In this document: piece after piece, positions 18,827 to 32,473 of the stretch
Position numbering within the stretch: position 1 is the first letter of the stretch
Layout: every line of letters starts with the position of its first letter
DNA from: Owenia fusiformis
Taxonomy: Eukaryota; Annelida; Polychaeta; Sabellida; Oweniidae
Direction of reading: 5' to 3'
NCBI GenBank assembly: GCA_903813345.2
Contig: CAIIXF020000005.1
Location: 1-64,000 of the forward strand
DNA length: 64,000 nucleotides
The notes under the pieces: model-generated
The model's database searches: none
Told to the model about the DNA's origin: nothing
The model's input: the letters and a program-made list of their open reading frames with translations, nothing else
Translations under genes and position numbers: made by a program

Positions 18827-20985
18827 CAGAGCTGTCAAGTGTCCCGCGAATGGCGGGATTATCCCGCGAATTTGATCAAAATTAGGCTAATTCGCGTGTC
18901 CCGAAATGTCCCGCGAATTCCAGCAAATGACGGCTTTGACCTCCGCGAATTTCCGAAATTGTTGCAATCCCCTATATTGTGATTATCTTATCTTATATAA
19001 GAAGCTAAGTTTTTGCACTTTTGAGGAGTAAAGTTTACCTAATTTTAAGTACCTAACATGCTGTTGTTTGGTATCAAAATAAAGAGGAAGGGTTCAACTT
19101 TCATTTTGATTACGAAAATAGGGATGTACAATGTACATGTAGGTCACAAATAGTTACAACGTTGGCCTTTTTACTACCCGTGTGGCCTTCATCTCAGAAG
19201 TGAGCAAATGTTAGCAAACGCGAGTTACAATAAATGGACGCTGATATCTAGAAAGGGTTTGTAGAAAAATCAGGGTACCGGGTAGTAAATCCTCCATGCT
19301 GGGTTTAAACTTGGTACCCGGTACCCTGGCTACACCTATGACATTGTAAGACATAACAATTCAGTAGACATTTTTTGAAAATTGGGATAACTTAAATTAT
19401 GATTGCCGGATAATCAAAATCTTACAAGTTGCATCATGTAAATTAACACACGTCACCTCTCTGCTAAAGCAACGATAGCTATTTACAGATTTAAATCATA
19501 ATCAAAACAACATACCAACATACGAACTATTGAAAATAGAGTAAGATTGATTTGTCTTGTTTTTCAAATCGTCTTACAATGTCATTGGCGTACTAGCCAG
19601 GAGTGGCTGCGATTGCATCCCCCCCCCCTTCATTACCAATATGACCATGATGATAGAGGAAGAAAGAGCCTTAAAATGCTCCCAATTGAAAAATAAAACT
19701 AACTACCAACTTATTACCAACTAATTTACAACTAATTATCAACAATTCTGCTGGCAATTGGAATTACAGTTAAGCGTTAATTAAATCAATGATAATTATG
19801 GCCTAATTATCAGTAGCAAGTTCAACGTCAATTAACTTACAATAATGCTGATTTATGATTTTTAGTTGATAATTAAGATATGAAATGTTTGAGGGTGATA
19901 GTAAGTGGTAAATTAAAAGGTTTTTGTTCTGAAGTAGATTATTGGTTGATAGTTAACATATAGGATGATTATAATGATAATTAGTCGTAAATTAGGCCCA
20001 TGATTTAGAAATACAAACCCCCTAAATTTAATTTCAAGATGGTGGAAAAAGAAAACATGTGAGAGATATTTCTCTCATAAAATTGAGAATTACAACGTGA
20101 ATGGTGCGTATACTACCATGAAATTTGGTCAACATTATTATAAGGGTATGTAGAACATGAATACAATGTATGTTAAATCTTATTCACACTTCTGTCTGAA
20201 ATGTTTATGAATTTAAAAATCTTTTTGAATCAGATCATATAATATTAATCCTAGAATGCAATTCGGGTACTTACATGGGTTACCTATATTTCACAAGTAA
20301 TCCAAATGTGCTCTTCTAAATAATGATTGTTAGATCAAAGACATTTCAAAACATATTTTTGATTATATCTGTTACACTAGACAAACAGGTTGGAATTAAC
20401 ACATAATAATCAGCGATTACTTTTTTAGAATAATCATTAATAACCAGACACAGTCTGATCCTGACCTAATTATAACTTTTAAGGCTATATACAATGGCAA
20501 CAGGCATGGCCTGGCGATAATCACTTTTTTCTTTACTGAATAACCGACCAACTGATTATCGTGATTGATTAAACTTCAAAGGGCTAATTACAAATGACAC
20601 TGCTGGAATACAATCTCTTGTCTAAATAAAATGATCAACCTGTCTGTGATAAGAAGTATAAAGGAATTTAAAATGTATCTAATATATTATACAATTAGAC
20701 AGACTGGCTATTTTAATCCGTTATGAAAAGCCATTTGTCTTTTCCACAACAGGATGTTTCTACGGAAGTTAATTTGTTTATCTTAGTGTTTAGTTAGAGG
20801 CATTGTCCCTTGACGCTTTTATGAAATAAATGAACTTTGTGATGGGCTACAATTGTATATTCTTACATTACATTATTTTCATTTTAGGTCTCTCTTATTA
20901 CATGTAGTTGCATTGCAGAAGTCTAATGTTATTCTCTCCGTGTGCCGAAAGTACTTATACCCGTAGCCAAGGGGTGGGGGTGGTT

Positions 20986-21529
20986 CAAGGAGTGCGAGTG
21001 AACAGAATTCGAATTGAATACAAAATAAATACGTAACATATAAATATATGAGTACATAATGTCTAGCCAAGTCTTCTTACATTTTCTGAACTTCAAATGC
21101 GCCTTTTGACGTGTGGTAACAAAATACAAAATAAATACTTATGTTTCTCCAGCTTGTTTTTATTTGGCAATAAAACATGCATAAAGAGATAGCAAATTGT
21201 GCACAACCCGAATCCCCTCCCCGATCGGGTCACGTTTACTGTGTATGTAATAATGTACAAGGAGTGCGAGTGAACAGAATTCGAATTGAATACAAAATAA
21301 ATACGTAACATATAAATATATAAGTACATAATGTCTAGCCAAGTCTTCTTACATTTTCTGAACTTCAAATGCGCCTTTTGACGTGTGGTAACAAAATACA
21401 AAATAAATACTTATGTTTCTCCAGCTTGTTTTTATTTGGCAATAAAACATGCATAAAGAGATAGCAAATTGTGCACAACCCGAATCCCCTCCCCGATCGG
21501 GTCACGTTTACGGTGTATGTAATAATGTA
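20986..21529. repeat. 272-bp tandem duplication
   Basis: Two near-identical 272-bp units (20986-21257, 21258-21529), each starting CAAGGAGTGCGAGTG. Small ORFs here are just the repeated sequence. A poly-C tract follows near 21550. Confidence 0.85.
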
Positions 21530-23074
21530 CAAGAGTAATGTAATAAAGACAATAATGCCCCCCCCCCCCTATTGCAACATTTTTTCAATTAATAATATTA
21601 GCTCGGAGCATCAACACACACGTTTGATTGAAATAATTCAAATCAAAGTTCGAAATGAATAAAGATAATGAAGGTTCTGTCTGACATTCGAGAACAAGAA
21701 TTTGTCCAGTCAAAAATAGATTTCTAATATTTAATCTTGATCAGATGTATTTATTGATCCTTGTTTTTAAAACTACAGATGGTTCACTTAATTCTGAAGT
21801 AAACAAAAAAGAATCCTATACCCGATTACTTGGTTCCCATGTTATGTTATGTTATATTTATTTTCATATTATAATATTATGGTTCCCATGGTACTGCCTA
21901 TAAGCTATAATACTCATTTATCAAAACAAATATTAATTAATCCGTCCGTCTGATTGCATTTTGTTCCCTGGCTCAAACTAAGCAAACCCCGATTACAGTT
22001 CTTAATTCTTCACTTGAAACAATTTAGCCAACATGATACAATATTAAATTTTATTAATTAACAGGATCTTAAGAGGTTCTGGACAAATCATTTGATTCTG
22101 GACTTGTCATATTTTTTTTTCAACGAAATCACATCCAAGGGTTGAATTTTTATTAGCTATTTAGAGAGTGAGTCCTGCCTAGTATTAATTTCAATAAAAA
22201 AAGTTAAAATAGAACCCTATTTGAGAGTCAATCTAATACTTACATTACATTGTTAAATTAAGGCAAATCCTGAAATATATTTAAAGTGCGTTTTTTAATG
22301 AAATATTATCCAGCAAGTATTTAAATGAAACGGTCTTATTTAAATACAAATCATAACATGATATTTTTCATGAAACATTTTTCAATGAAATTCAATTGAA
22401 GGGTCAAGATAAAACGAGCTAATTTAGGTGAAAACCCTTACATGATGATGTGTTTTCATAACTTCTTTCATAAAATTCCATCAAGGGGTGAAGATAAAAT
22501 GATCGAATTTAAGTGATTTAAGGATCACGAGAATATGTTTTCTTTGATATTTTCTATGAAATCCCATCCAATGGTCAAGGTAAAATTTTGATTTTGATTT
22601 TGATTTGGTCACGTGTTCGAAAGATCCATATAAGGCCCATAGAACCATATAGGAACGTCATTTTGAATGTCACGTGATAGATCCATATAAGGCTTTTGGA
22701 ACCATTTATGGAAAGATGAGGGAAGCCCCTGACACCTGTTTCACGATTTTTATGCACTTCATTATTGTACCGAAGTTTGCCGATTCGATTCGTCGTATTT
22801 CGGAATCCTGGTGACAATTTTATACTCCATTGGAGTATTTTTGACCTACTTCTTATGACGGAAATTCCCGAACCTTGTTCGGATTAATCCGGATTTTCTG
22901 ACCTACTTTATCTACCGAGATTTCACGAGTTAACATTCGTCTCATTCCGGAATCCTGGTGACAATTTTATACTCCATTGGAGTATTTTTGATCTACTTTT
23001 TCTGGATTTTGCCCTACTTATTATATCTTGACAAGCAAATCAACATGAACGGGTCTCCATCAACTAACCTAGAC

Positions 23075-23140
23075 TATGGAAGCCAGGCACGCTAACCATG
23101 AGGCCAACGAGTTACCGATATGAAAGAACAAAAGTATTAT
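23075..23140 (-). repeat. tRNA-like block in left arm
   Basis: On the minus strand: a box-A-like TGGCCTCATGGTTAGCG and a degenerate box B. The counterpart is on the plus strand at about 31648-31715 in the right arm. The arms of a true tRNA do not pair, so this is SINE-like or pseudo-tRNA sequence. Confidence 0.45.
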
Positions 23141-23701
23141 ATATTTATACCGAGCGTCAATTCAAAATGATCCTCACTTTTGTCTCCACTTAAATACGAC
23201 TCGTCAGTTGTATCCAGAATAGAAGAACGCCTATGGCGCTAGTGAATAACCAAGTCCCAGGTGAGTGGTTCGTATCCCTCCGTGATATACTATTTTTGTT
23301 TTATTAAATACGACAGAAAGGAGCAAGGTGTAGGTTGAAAATAAGACGTTAGTTTGTTTCAAAACAGTTTGGAAACATTAATCTCTGGAACATTATTTTT
23401 TCAACACTGATACAAATTTCCCTGACATTTCCCTGACATGTCTACCGTTTCAAAATTCATCTTTGGCCCTTTTGACCTAATTTTAAAATTACCTGACATT
23501 TCCAGCACTTGGAAAATCAAGTCAATTTCCCTGACATTTCCAGGTGTGTATGAACCCTGGAAATATCCCACTGGTTCGCCCTATGAATCGCTAGCACAGA
23601 TTGGATTGATTAGTGTTTCAAAATGGTGGACGAAATGTTTGATTAGATAATTTACATATTAAGCTTCTTAAAGGGGCAACAAGGCCTGTACATAGAAAAT
23701 T

Positions 23702-24355
23702 CGACAATTATTCTGTACAGTTATATTGACAATCACTATGTACAGTAATTTTGACAATCATTATTAAAAGTTATATTGGCAATCATTCTGCTGTACAGTT
23801 ATATTGACAACCATTGTGTTCAGTGATATAGACAATCACTATGTACAGATATATTGACAATCATTACTTACAGTTATATTGACAATTATTCTGAACAGTT
23901 ATATTGACAATCATTATTAACAGTTATATTGACAATCATTATGTACAGTCATATTGACAATCATTACTTACATTTACATTGACAATCATTCTGGACAGTT
24001 ATATTGACAACCATTACTTACAGTTATATTGACAATTATCATGTACAGTTATATTGACAATCACTATGTACAGTTATATTGACAATCATTACTTACAGTT
24101 ATATTGACAATTATTCTGTACAGTTATATTGACAATCACTATGTATGGTAATATTGACAATCTTTATTAACAGTTATATTGGCAATCATTCTGTACAGTT
24201 ATATTGACAATCATCACTCACAGTTATATTGGCAATCATTCTGTACAGTTATATTGGCAACCATTGTGTTCAGTGATATTGACAATCACTATTTGTAGAA
24301 ATATCGACAATCATAATGTACACTTATGTTGACAATTGCTGTGTTCGGTGATATT
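23702..24355. repeat. 25-bp minisatellite
   Basis: About 26 imperfect copies of a 25-bp unit, ACAGTTATATTGACAATCAT plus five bases, in uninterrupted tandem. There are no unique spacers, so this is not a CRISPR array. Confidence 0.9.
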
Positions 24356-26436
24356 GGAGTCCACGTTTGGAGGTTTCTTTTAGACTTGGATGTCTGTGAC
24401 AATGTTGCCATTCTAACCTCTTCAATCTCCTAAAGCATTATGAAGATGAAATCTGGAAATCAAAAACGTAATACCATGTATATAATGTACATGTAAATAA
24501 GGAATCCCATAATAATAGCTTTATTGATGTGTATAGAAAATTGTACTGTGGATGATCACTTGACGAGTTGAAAGTCCATGCTAGGGTTTTTCATATTTTC
24601 AGAATTTTGTTCAAGCTTCATGTTCACTGCATTTCTAAATTCCAAGGATATTACATTTTATTATATCATTGCTAGAAATACCTACAGGCTGCGGGCAATA
24701 CATATTGCAAAAATCATTAAAAGATGTAAACAGGTATTGCCCTCCATAGAATAAAATATTTGGTTATTGTGCGCATGGCAATTCTATTAAATGATAGTTG
24801 CTCAAGATTATAGAAGTATATTGTATTATTGTTACATTTTATTAGCGTAATGCATTGTATCACAGACAAAACAATTTTTAATAACTTACTTGTATTTGCA
24901 TTTCACAAATGTGATCTGTCATGACAAGTGGCTAATGTCAATGATGTACTTGTATTGTGGAGAGTTTCATTGCAATCAAAATAGTCGAGGTGAAGTGCAT
25001 TCTCCTCATCCGATTCTTTTGGATACCGTGATCTGACCCAGCTGTACTGTTACTGTACATCCGACATCCGTTAGTGGTATGTGTAGTAGTGTACATGTGC
25101 ATCTTCATCTTGAAGGAGGGTAATTAACTACAAAATCGATAACTTCACTGTACATGTAGATTTTACCATTACAATTGGTTTATATTTCGAAAATAAATGG
25201 AAGCACTTGCACATGGCCAATTAGACAGGAAATTCAGCATGTTGAGCTGAGCGGGAAGGAAAATCAAAAATCAAATGCTCAACTTTCTGAACTAGGCGGC
25301 TCAAGCTATGCAAAAATACACTGTATCGACGCACTGTGCAGCGATTATGAAAGAACTTACCTTGTTTGAGATATATGAAGTGTAATTTCATTTTGAGAAT
25401 GTAGAAGCTTTTGAATGAGAGCCAAAATTCGATCAGATTTTGATTTATTTTTTAGTTCACTTTTTGTTCCTCTAGTTTGAAGAGTTTTGACAAATCTAGG
25501 TCATGGCAAGAAATCGACTAATTTTGACTCAATAAACTTATAAAATGGCTTGTAAAATATCATAACATAACTAAATAAATAAGGTAAATGATAATGGAGT
25601 TCAAATAAATCGGGTGTAGCTTGGAACTAAGAGGAAGAAAAAATAAATTTTTGTGATTTTTGTAACCAGGAAGTAAAGTTTACCGGTGGCATTTCAAGCT
25701 AACGAGGAGCGATTGCATTTGTTACATACCTTCTGAACAGCTTCTAGGGCACCTCTGACTTTATTCTTGGTCCTCTTGTCCATTAGGCGCCCATTCAACG
25801 CTCTCTCGTTTGCGAATTTACACATTAGACTGGGATCAATTTTGGATGAATTTTGTTTTTTACTTTCACTTCCGCAATGGGGAATCTTGATTTTACGACT
25901 TCATCAATAGAAGATTGAGAGGTTTGAGCCATGTAATATTGCAAATAGGAGTCCATAACATTCAATATACACAAAACACAACGTATTACCCATACAGGTG
26001 TTTTTATTGAGCACATTTATTGACAGCAATGGGCACCATAGTTTTACGACATTACCATAAAGTAGTTCTCGTATCATAACAATAACACGATGACGTCACG
26101 CTAGATTTGATTTAGTCCACCACGTCCTTAAGCAGTGCAAATTCAGTTCAAAGCTTCTATAAAGGGAGTCCAACTTATAGATTTTGAAAATCCGACTCGT
26201 TTAAAGAAGAATATCAGCAGCTTAAATCACGCCTTGTGATCATACAAAATGGATGGAGGGGGGGTAGGCGATTTCTGCAAGAAAACTCAACAAATTTGGA
26301 AGATTTATTTTTTTCAAGATAAAATTTACAACTGAATTGCCAAATGAATAGGCGCAGTGCATGGCAAAATATGTAAGGTCTTCTAGTATTCTTTGAACTG
26401 ATACGCTTCTAAGATATGAGATCTATTATAAAAGGC
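24356..26436. other. Non-coding, no gene seen
   Basis: Short ORFs only, without recognisable domains or splice-linked frames. Around 26230-26557 the sequence is the reverse complement of 1670-1800 (same interspersed repeat). Confidence 0.5.
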
Positions 26437-26437
26437 G

Positions 26438-26471
<34 letters not shown>
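26437..26471. repeat. (ATC)n microsatellite
   Basis: About 11-12 uninterrupted CAT/ATC triplets. Confidence 0.9.
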
Positions 26472-26472
<1 letters not shown>

Positions 26473-26956
26473 ACGTGCAAAAGTCAATGTTTTTGCTATA
26501 AATCAGGCAACAATGGTCTACACGACCTGTAATAAATAGGTATGAGGGGCGTTATTAGAGAATTTTCGTTATAAGTTTTTTAAAAACTTATACGTATACT
26601 TATACTTATAAACCCAATAAACAAGGTGTTTCATAATTTCCTAATTCGTCGGGAAATATCTCCTAGGACGGTAATAAAAAGGGCCAATGGCATACCATCC
26701 GTACCCCCTTGATGTAAAGCATGTTTAGTTGTGTCATATGTGTTTTCTAGAATCAAATAGGCTGATATAGCACACGGGTTTTACAGATTTATCTACTCTC
26801 AAATATATTTTTTGTAGATGATCGTTTTGAATCACCTTGTAGAAATAACGAAGGGAGAATTAGTTCAGCTAATGAATGAGTCGAGCTATTTGATTGGATA
26901 CTATGCCTATTCAGCCGATTAATTTTAATAAGCCATTCTGGTCAGTAGGTCCACAC

Positions 26957-27428
26957 ATATACAGGGCTGTCAACTTGGGACCACCTAATATGAGTGACTT
27001 CAAAATGGGGTAGGTACGAAAAATTTTCAATGAACATGCGTGACACATACGGGATTCGCGTGACAAATCCGAACACATTGCGTTCGGTTTTTTCCGGCGT
27101 TCGTATTTTTACCGTATCGTAAACATATTTCGAAAAAATGTCTACAGAAATATTTTTGCTTGACAATTTTCAATGAACATGCGTGACACATACGGGATTC
27201 GCGTGACAAATCCGAACAAATTGCGTTCGGTTTTTTCCGGCGTTCGTATTTTTACCGTATCGTAAACATATTTCGAAAAAATGTCTACAGAAATATTTTT
27301 GCTTGACAATTACCAGGTAAAATGCGTATTTTGCGTGACTTTTTCTGTCACGCAAAAAAACTGGCGTGACTTCAAATTCTTCAGCAAATGCGTGACAAAT
27401 ACGCAAATTGCGGGACAGTTGACAGGCC
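26957..27428. mobile_element. Short CAGGGCTGTCAA-ended MITE with 143-bp internal duplication
   Basis: Starts CAGGGCTGTCAAC and ends GTTGACAGGCCTG between CATATA duplications (6 bp). Internally a 143-bp unit is tandemly doubled (27024-27166, 27167-27309), and GCGTGAC/GTCACGC motifs recur. It belongs with the 6-bp-TSD family at 18827 and 48152. Confidence 0.7.
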
Positions 27429-27566
27429 TGCATATACTATGCGGAGATCCAACTCTGTAAGTTTATAATCTGCGTATAAAGGCCCTTTTATACGTAAAAA
27501 CTTAAAAATTGACCTTATAATTTCATGAGAACTTTGAAATGATCGACTCGTTCGTGTAGTGATTCA

Positions 27567-28840
27567 CTTTAAAGGGACCCAACACCATGTTCACGTGATC
27601 AGTCGTGTGGAGGTAAGCTCCCAGTTGAAATAAAAGCACTGTCCTCCTTTGGTTTCTGTGAAAAGTAGCTAATACCCTCATGTATTGGTCAGTTTGTGTG
27701 TCACACGACTAATCCTTACCATATGCTTCATTCAACATATTTTATGCTATTGAGCTGCATATATAAACAGTACTTTGCAACTAAGGTCATACAGTATACT
27801 TACCCCTTGCAAATTGTAATTTATTGAATTCACAGTAAACCCATCAATTTTTAAGAAAACAAAGAATATTGTTCTCATGGATCTATTATTTATGTTAGAC
27901 TAACTATGAAAATATAAATATGAAATAATATGTTAGCTTGAAGTCATATATAAGATGAAAATATATGTTCATGCATTTGCATTTTTCCAAAGGGAATATT
28001 CCCGTGTAAGTAAATACAGGTGCAATATATAATTTATATGTATATCTATGTCATCTGTCTATACATACGCGTATAGCCTAGTGTTACATGTGAACAAGAT
28101 GGTTCTGGAAAGAAATGAGCGTGGCAGATTTGCTTAAAAGCCACATACACCACAAAAGCAAGACCAATTTGAAAGTAAGTTCATTATTCTCAAGGGTACA
28201 CTTCAAGTGAAAGCTACATTGCTACAGGGTGGCCTATCATTCTGAGACAAATGTATTATCCAACAATTGTGATTTTCGAAGCTAAAATATGATATCTTGA
28301 GCAGATGGAAATACATTCCCATGAGATATGTATATATAGTCAAAAGTGATAACTATTTATTGAGTGTAATGAAATGTATCCTTCGCTAACTGCTTTTGTT
28401 TGAGATAATTATCATGAAATATTTTTTAATTAATTTTTATGTGTGTCATTGATCCTAATCCACCCTGTAGTCTGGTGTTTGTAGAGCAATGCGACTCGTA
28501 CAACTTATTCTCACAAATATCAAACCTCATTTACTAATTAATTTTTTGTGTGAATATGAAGAGTCCAAGCATTGCTTTTTTATGTTTATTGAATAGCTAT
28601 ATTTAGCCTTGATATCCATGATTTTTTAAAACAAAATCTCACCGTTAGATTTCGAGCTATTCATGTTTACTCATTTGTCTAATTGGAAAACAATGCAAAT
28701 CTCATTTTTTCAAAGGAAAAAAATTGTAATTCTAAGACGGTGAAAAATCATTAAAAAATACACAGATTCAGAATCCGGCAAGCATTTTCCCTTATTCCTC
28801 TCCGTTAAGAAGTTTTGTAAGGTGTTGGATCCCTTTAAAG
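27567..28840. mobile_element. 1.27-kb MITE with CTTTAAAGGG ends
   Basis: CTTTAAAGGGACCCAACACC at 27567-27586 is matched in inverted orientation at 28821-28840 with one mismatch. A second short element with ends CTTTAAAGGGTCTTGT overlaps at about 28833-29046. No coding sequence. Confidence 0.55.
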
Positions 28841-29099
28841 GGTCTTGTTTATCGTACACTACAAGGACCCGTCAACTAGAATTTAGTTTATCGTGTTCAT
28901 AATTGACACTAGCAAAGGACATTGTATTCGCAGTCCCTAGTTGATGATGAAGCTTGACTATATCGGGAATAGTTATGCCCCACTTGGTACAGATTAATGA
29001 TGAAAATCAATTTGAATTGATTTTAGTTCGACAAGACCCTTTAAACTATAAGTATACGTATAAGTTTTTGAAACAACTTATAACGAAAATTCTCTATTA

Positions 29100-30130
29100 T
29101 CACAACACTGACATTGCTCACTTTTTAAAGTTGTTTCAAAGCGTTATATGTAAATGGGCGTGTGGAAGGCCCGTTGGTGGCAATAAAATAACTCGAACTT
29201 CAAATTAAAATATATATTAAATAGTATATTTCAAACTTCAATGTTTAAAATACAATGCTCTGTAATGTACAACATGAACTCTTACAGCAACTACTGACAA
29301 GCCAACACCCAATGCAAACTCAGCTACATGTGAGTGAGATAGACCATATAGGGGAACAATAGATATATAAAACTGACACAGTTTGCATAGTTGAATAACT
29401 CAAGGTGAAAAGTGAACATGGTATTAAAAGAGTAAAACTGCAAACAACCTACTTAGGGACCTGTTATATTGAGATGAATATGGATTGATTAATATGAACA
29501 GTAATAATATAAAATGTGAAAATGACCATGTTACATATACAAAAAATAACCCCATTGTTACAAAATCACAAAAAGTGAAATATCTATTCTTGTATTGCAT
29601 TTTCGTTCACTGGACATATTTTAATTGCATTGCTATTAGATACATTTTAAGGGTGATATGAAAATTGAACCACGAAAACAGATGTACTTTAAGTTAAAGG
29701 GAACTTTCTACCATACCCGCCATGCTATCTGACCCGAACGAGCCACCTTGTGGTGAGATTGGTAACTACCTGCTCGCATCTGCGTTATTACGCAGAGACA
29801 TAAACGTATACACAAGGAAACGATAGGAGATAACCTATTTTATCTCTGTATACATTTTAACTTTAATACATCGTTGAATCGAATTTGTCCAAAGGTCTTG
29901 AAACGTAAAATACCTAAATATTTATCTTAGACCTTGGGATGACCTTGTACAAGAAACATTAATGTTGACCTCGGTTCATCTAATCATAATTCGCCAAGGG
30001 CCATAGTATCATCAAACGCCAAATACCTAGACATTGATCGTTTACTTGGATTTAAATAAGGAGTATGATTTTAAAATTGGCTAGGTCGTGGTTAAGCAAC
30101 AATAGTATGTTCGAAATACCGCTGTGTAAT
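29100..30130. other. Non-coding, no gene seen
   Basis: The first about 60 bp continue the interspersed repeat interrupted by the 26558-29094 element. Otherwise A/T-rich with no supported feature. Confidence 0.4.
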
Positions 30131-30240
30131 GCCTGGATCACATTTGCTGCGAGTATTTTGTTCAAAATTGAATACATTTCTGAACACAATACTCAATCGG
30201 CCGGGCGCCGTAGTGAAAATCGGAGCAAATGTGACCAAGA
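30131..30240. mobile_element. Short palindromic MITE
   Basis: Ends TGGATCACATTTGC and GCAAATGTGACCA form short inverted repeats around a GGCCGGGCGCCG core. A relative lies at about 40643-40781. Confidence 0.5.
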
Positions 30241-30671
30241 CATAAAACAATTGAATAATACTGTATCAGTTTCACATTTACAGCGGTCAAAAGCATTTAC
30301 AAAAAAAAAACGCCAGAGTTGGCAATCATATAAAATGAAACCAATCCCGCTGTGATTCATAGAAATAACTAATTTACTGCATTGAGTTCAATGTTATAAC
30401 CATGTCGATTTACATGAGTGTCCGATTCATTGTACCAAATTTAAACCTTGACTGTTTTCCAGAAAGCAATAAGCTGACATATATCATATTTTACATTTTA
30501 ATACAACTGAAAAGATAATAAATGTTTTAATATAAAGTTGACGTAGTTATAAATGTTTTCAGCGTAAAATCAAAGCACAACTATATAATTAAAAACATAA
30601 CGCTGGGATTCCAACTGGATACAACTGACGAGTTGTATTTAGATGGCCTAGAGTGCTGCTTATTTTTTCGT

Positions 30672-31330
30672 GAAGCCACTCAGTAAAATTACGATTTCTC
30701 TCAACCCTGATGTTCAATCAACATCATTCGAGTATCTATATGTTCCTGACACGTTCGGGCATCCGGTTATGACAACGTCTACCCAATGTTTGCACGAGAA
30801 ATTGACGTAATTCATGACTGAAATCGGGAAGACAAAAATATGTGATATTCTTTCAGAATTGTTTATAATAACTATTAACAAAAACGTTCCCGAGACACAA
30901 TCCATTTAGGTAGGGTTTGTTTTAAAGTCGAAAAGCCCCAATAAGACAATACAAACCCAGATTAAACCCAGAAGAATGCAGATTTCATGTAATGATTTAC
31001 GTTCATGTAAACAAGGAAAGTACATATAATCCCCATATAAAACACTGGCCTACGTGACATGTAAACACAGGTTCAAATTGAAATATAGAAAATTTTCAAC
31101 ATAGCATTTGCTTCTGTGTTCTGTATGCCCCTCTACCTGCTAATAAGGCAATGTATCTTCAAATAAAACCTTAGCCAAGTAGGTAAGGGTCTCTGGAACA
31201 CTTTTGTAAATAGTTTTCACAAGCAATTTTATTCCCGGACGCCCAAACGTGTCAGGAACACATATATATTTGAATGATCTTGATTGGACATCAGATCAGG
31301 TTGCAGAGAAATCGTATTTTTACTGAGTGG
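30672..31330. repeat. Inverted-repeat element with about 100-bp arms
   Basis: The stretch CCACTCAGTAAAATTACG to CGGGCATCCGG (30672-30775) recurs inverted at about 31225-31330. The loop is non-coding. Confidence 0.55.
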
Positions 31331-32473
31331 ATTATTGAATTTCATAGATCTAGAGGCCCTTCAGGAGTGGAAAACCTTAAATTATCAGAGATTTATGTTT
31401 CCAAACTGTTTTGAAACAAACTAACGTCTTGTTTTCAACCTACACCTTGCTCCTTTCTGTCGTATTTAATAAAACAAAAATCACGGAGGGATACGAACCA
31501 CTCACCTGGCACTTGGTTATTCACTAGCGCCATAGGCGTTCTACTATTCTGGATACAACTGACAAGTCGTATTTAGTGGAGACAAAAGTGAGGATCATTT
31601 TGAATTGACGCTCGGTATAAATATATAATACTTTTGTTCTTTCATATCGGTAGCTCGTTGGCCTAATGGTTAGCGTGCCTGGCTTCCATAGTCTAGGTTA
31701 GTTGATCGAGACCCGTCCATGTCGAACTTTTTGATTTGCTTGTTGTCAAGATATAATAAGTAGGGCAAAATCCAGAAAAAGTAGATCAAAAATACTCCAA
31801 TGGAGTATAAAATTGTCACCAGGATTCCGGAATGAGACGAATGTTAACTCGTGAAATCTCGGTAGATAAGGTAGGTCAGAAAATCCGGATTAATCCGAAC
31901 AAGGTTCGGGAATTTCCGTCATAAGAAGTAGGTCAAAAATACTCCAATGGAGTATAAAATTGTCACCAGGATTCCGAAATACGACGAATCGAATCGGCAA
32001 ACTTCGGTACAATAATGAAGTGCATAAAAATCGTGAAACAGGTGTCAGGGGCTTCCCCTCATCTTTCCATAACTGGTTCCAAAAGCCTTATATGGATCTA
32101 TCACGTGACATTCAAAATGACGTTCCTATATGGTTCTATGGGCCTTATATGGATCTTTCGAACACGTGACCAAATCAAAATCAAAATCAAAATTTTACCT
32201 TGACCATTGGATGGGATTTCATAGAAAATATCAAAGAAAACATATTCTCGTGATCCTTAAATCACTTAAATTCGATCATTTTATCTTCACCCCTTGATGG
32301 AATTTTATGAAAGAAGTTATGAAAACACATCATCATGTAAGGGTTTTCACCTAAATTAGCTCGTTTTATCTTGACCCTTCAATTGAATTTCATTGAAAAA
32401 TGTTTCATGAAAAATATCATGTTATGATTTGTATTTAAATAAGACCGTTTCATTTAAATACTTGCTGGATAAT

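Larger units (their letters stand above)
26558..29094. mobile_element. 2.5-kb TIR element, TSD TATTA
   Basis: Begins GAGAATTTTCGTTATAAG and ends with its complement, with TIR similarity over about 50 bp. TATTA flanks both sides (26553-26557, 29095-29099). The empty site is visible in the related repeat around 1665-1685. No coding region; the interior holds three smaller MITEs. Confidence 0.7.

Noticed and set aside
23702-24355. CRISPR array
   Set aside because: The 25-bp units are directly contiguous and degenerate; there are no unique spacers and the genome is animal.
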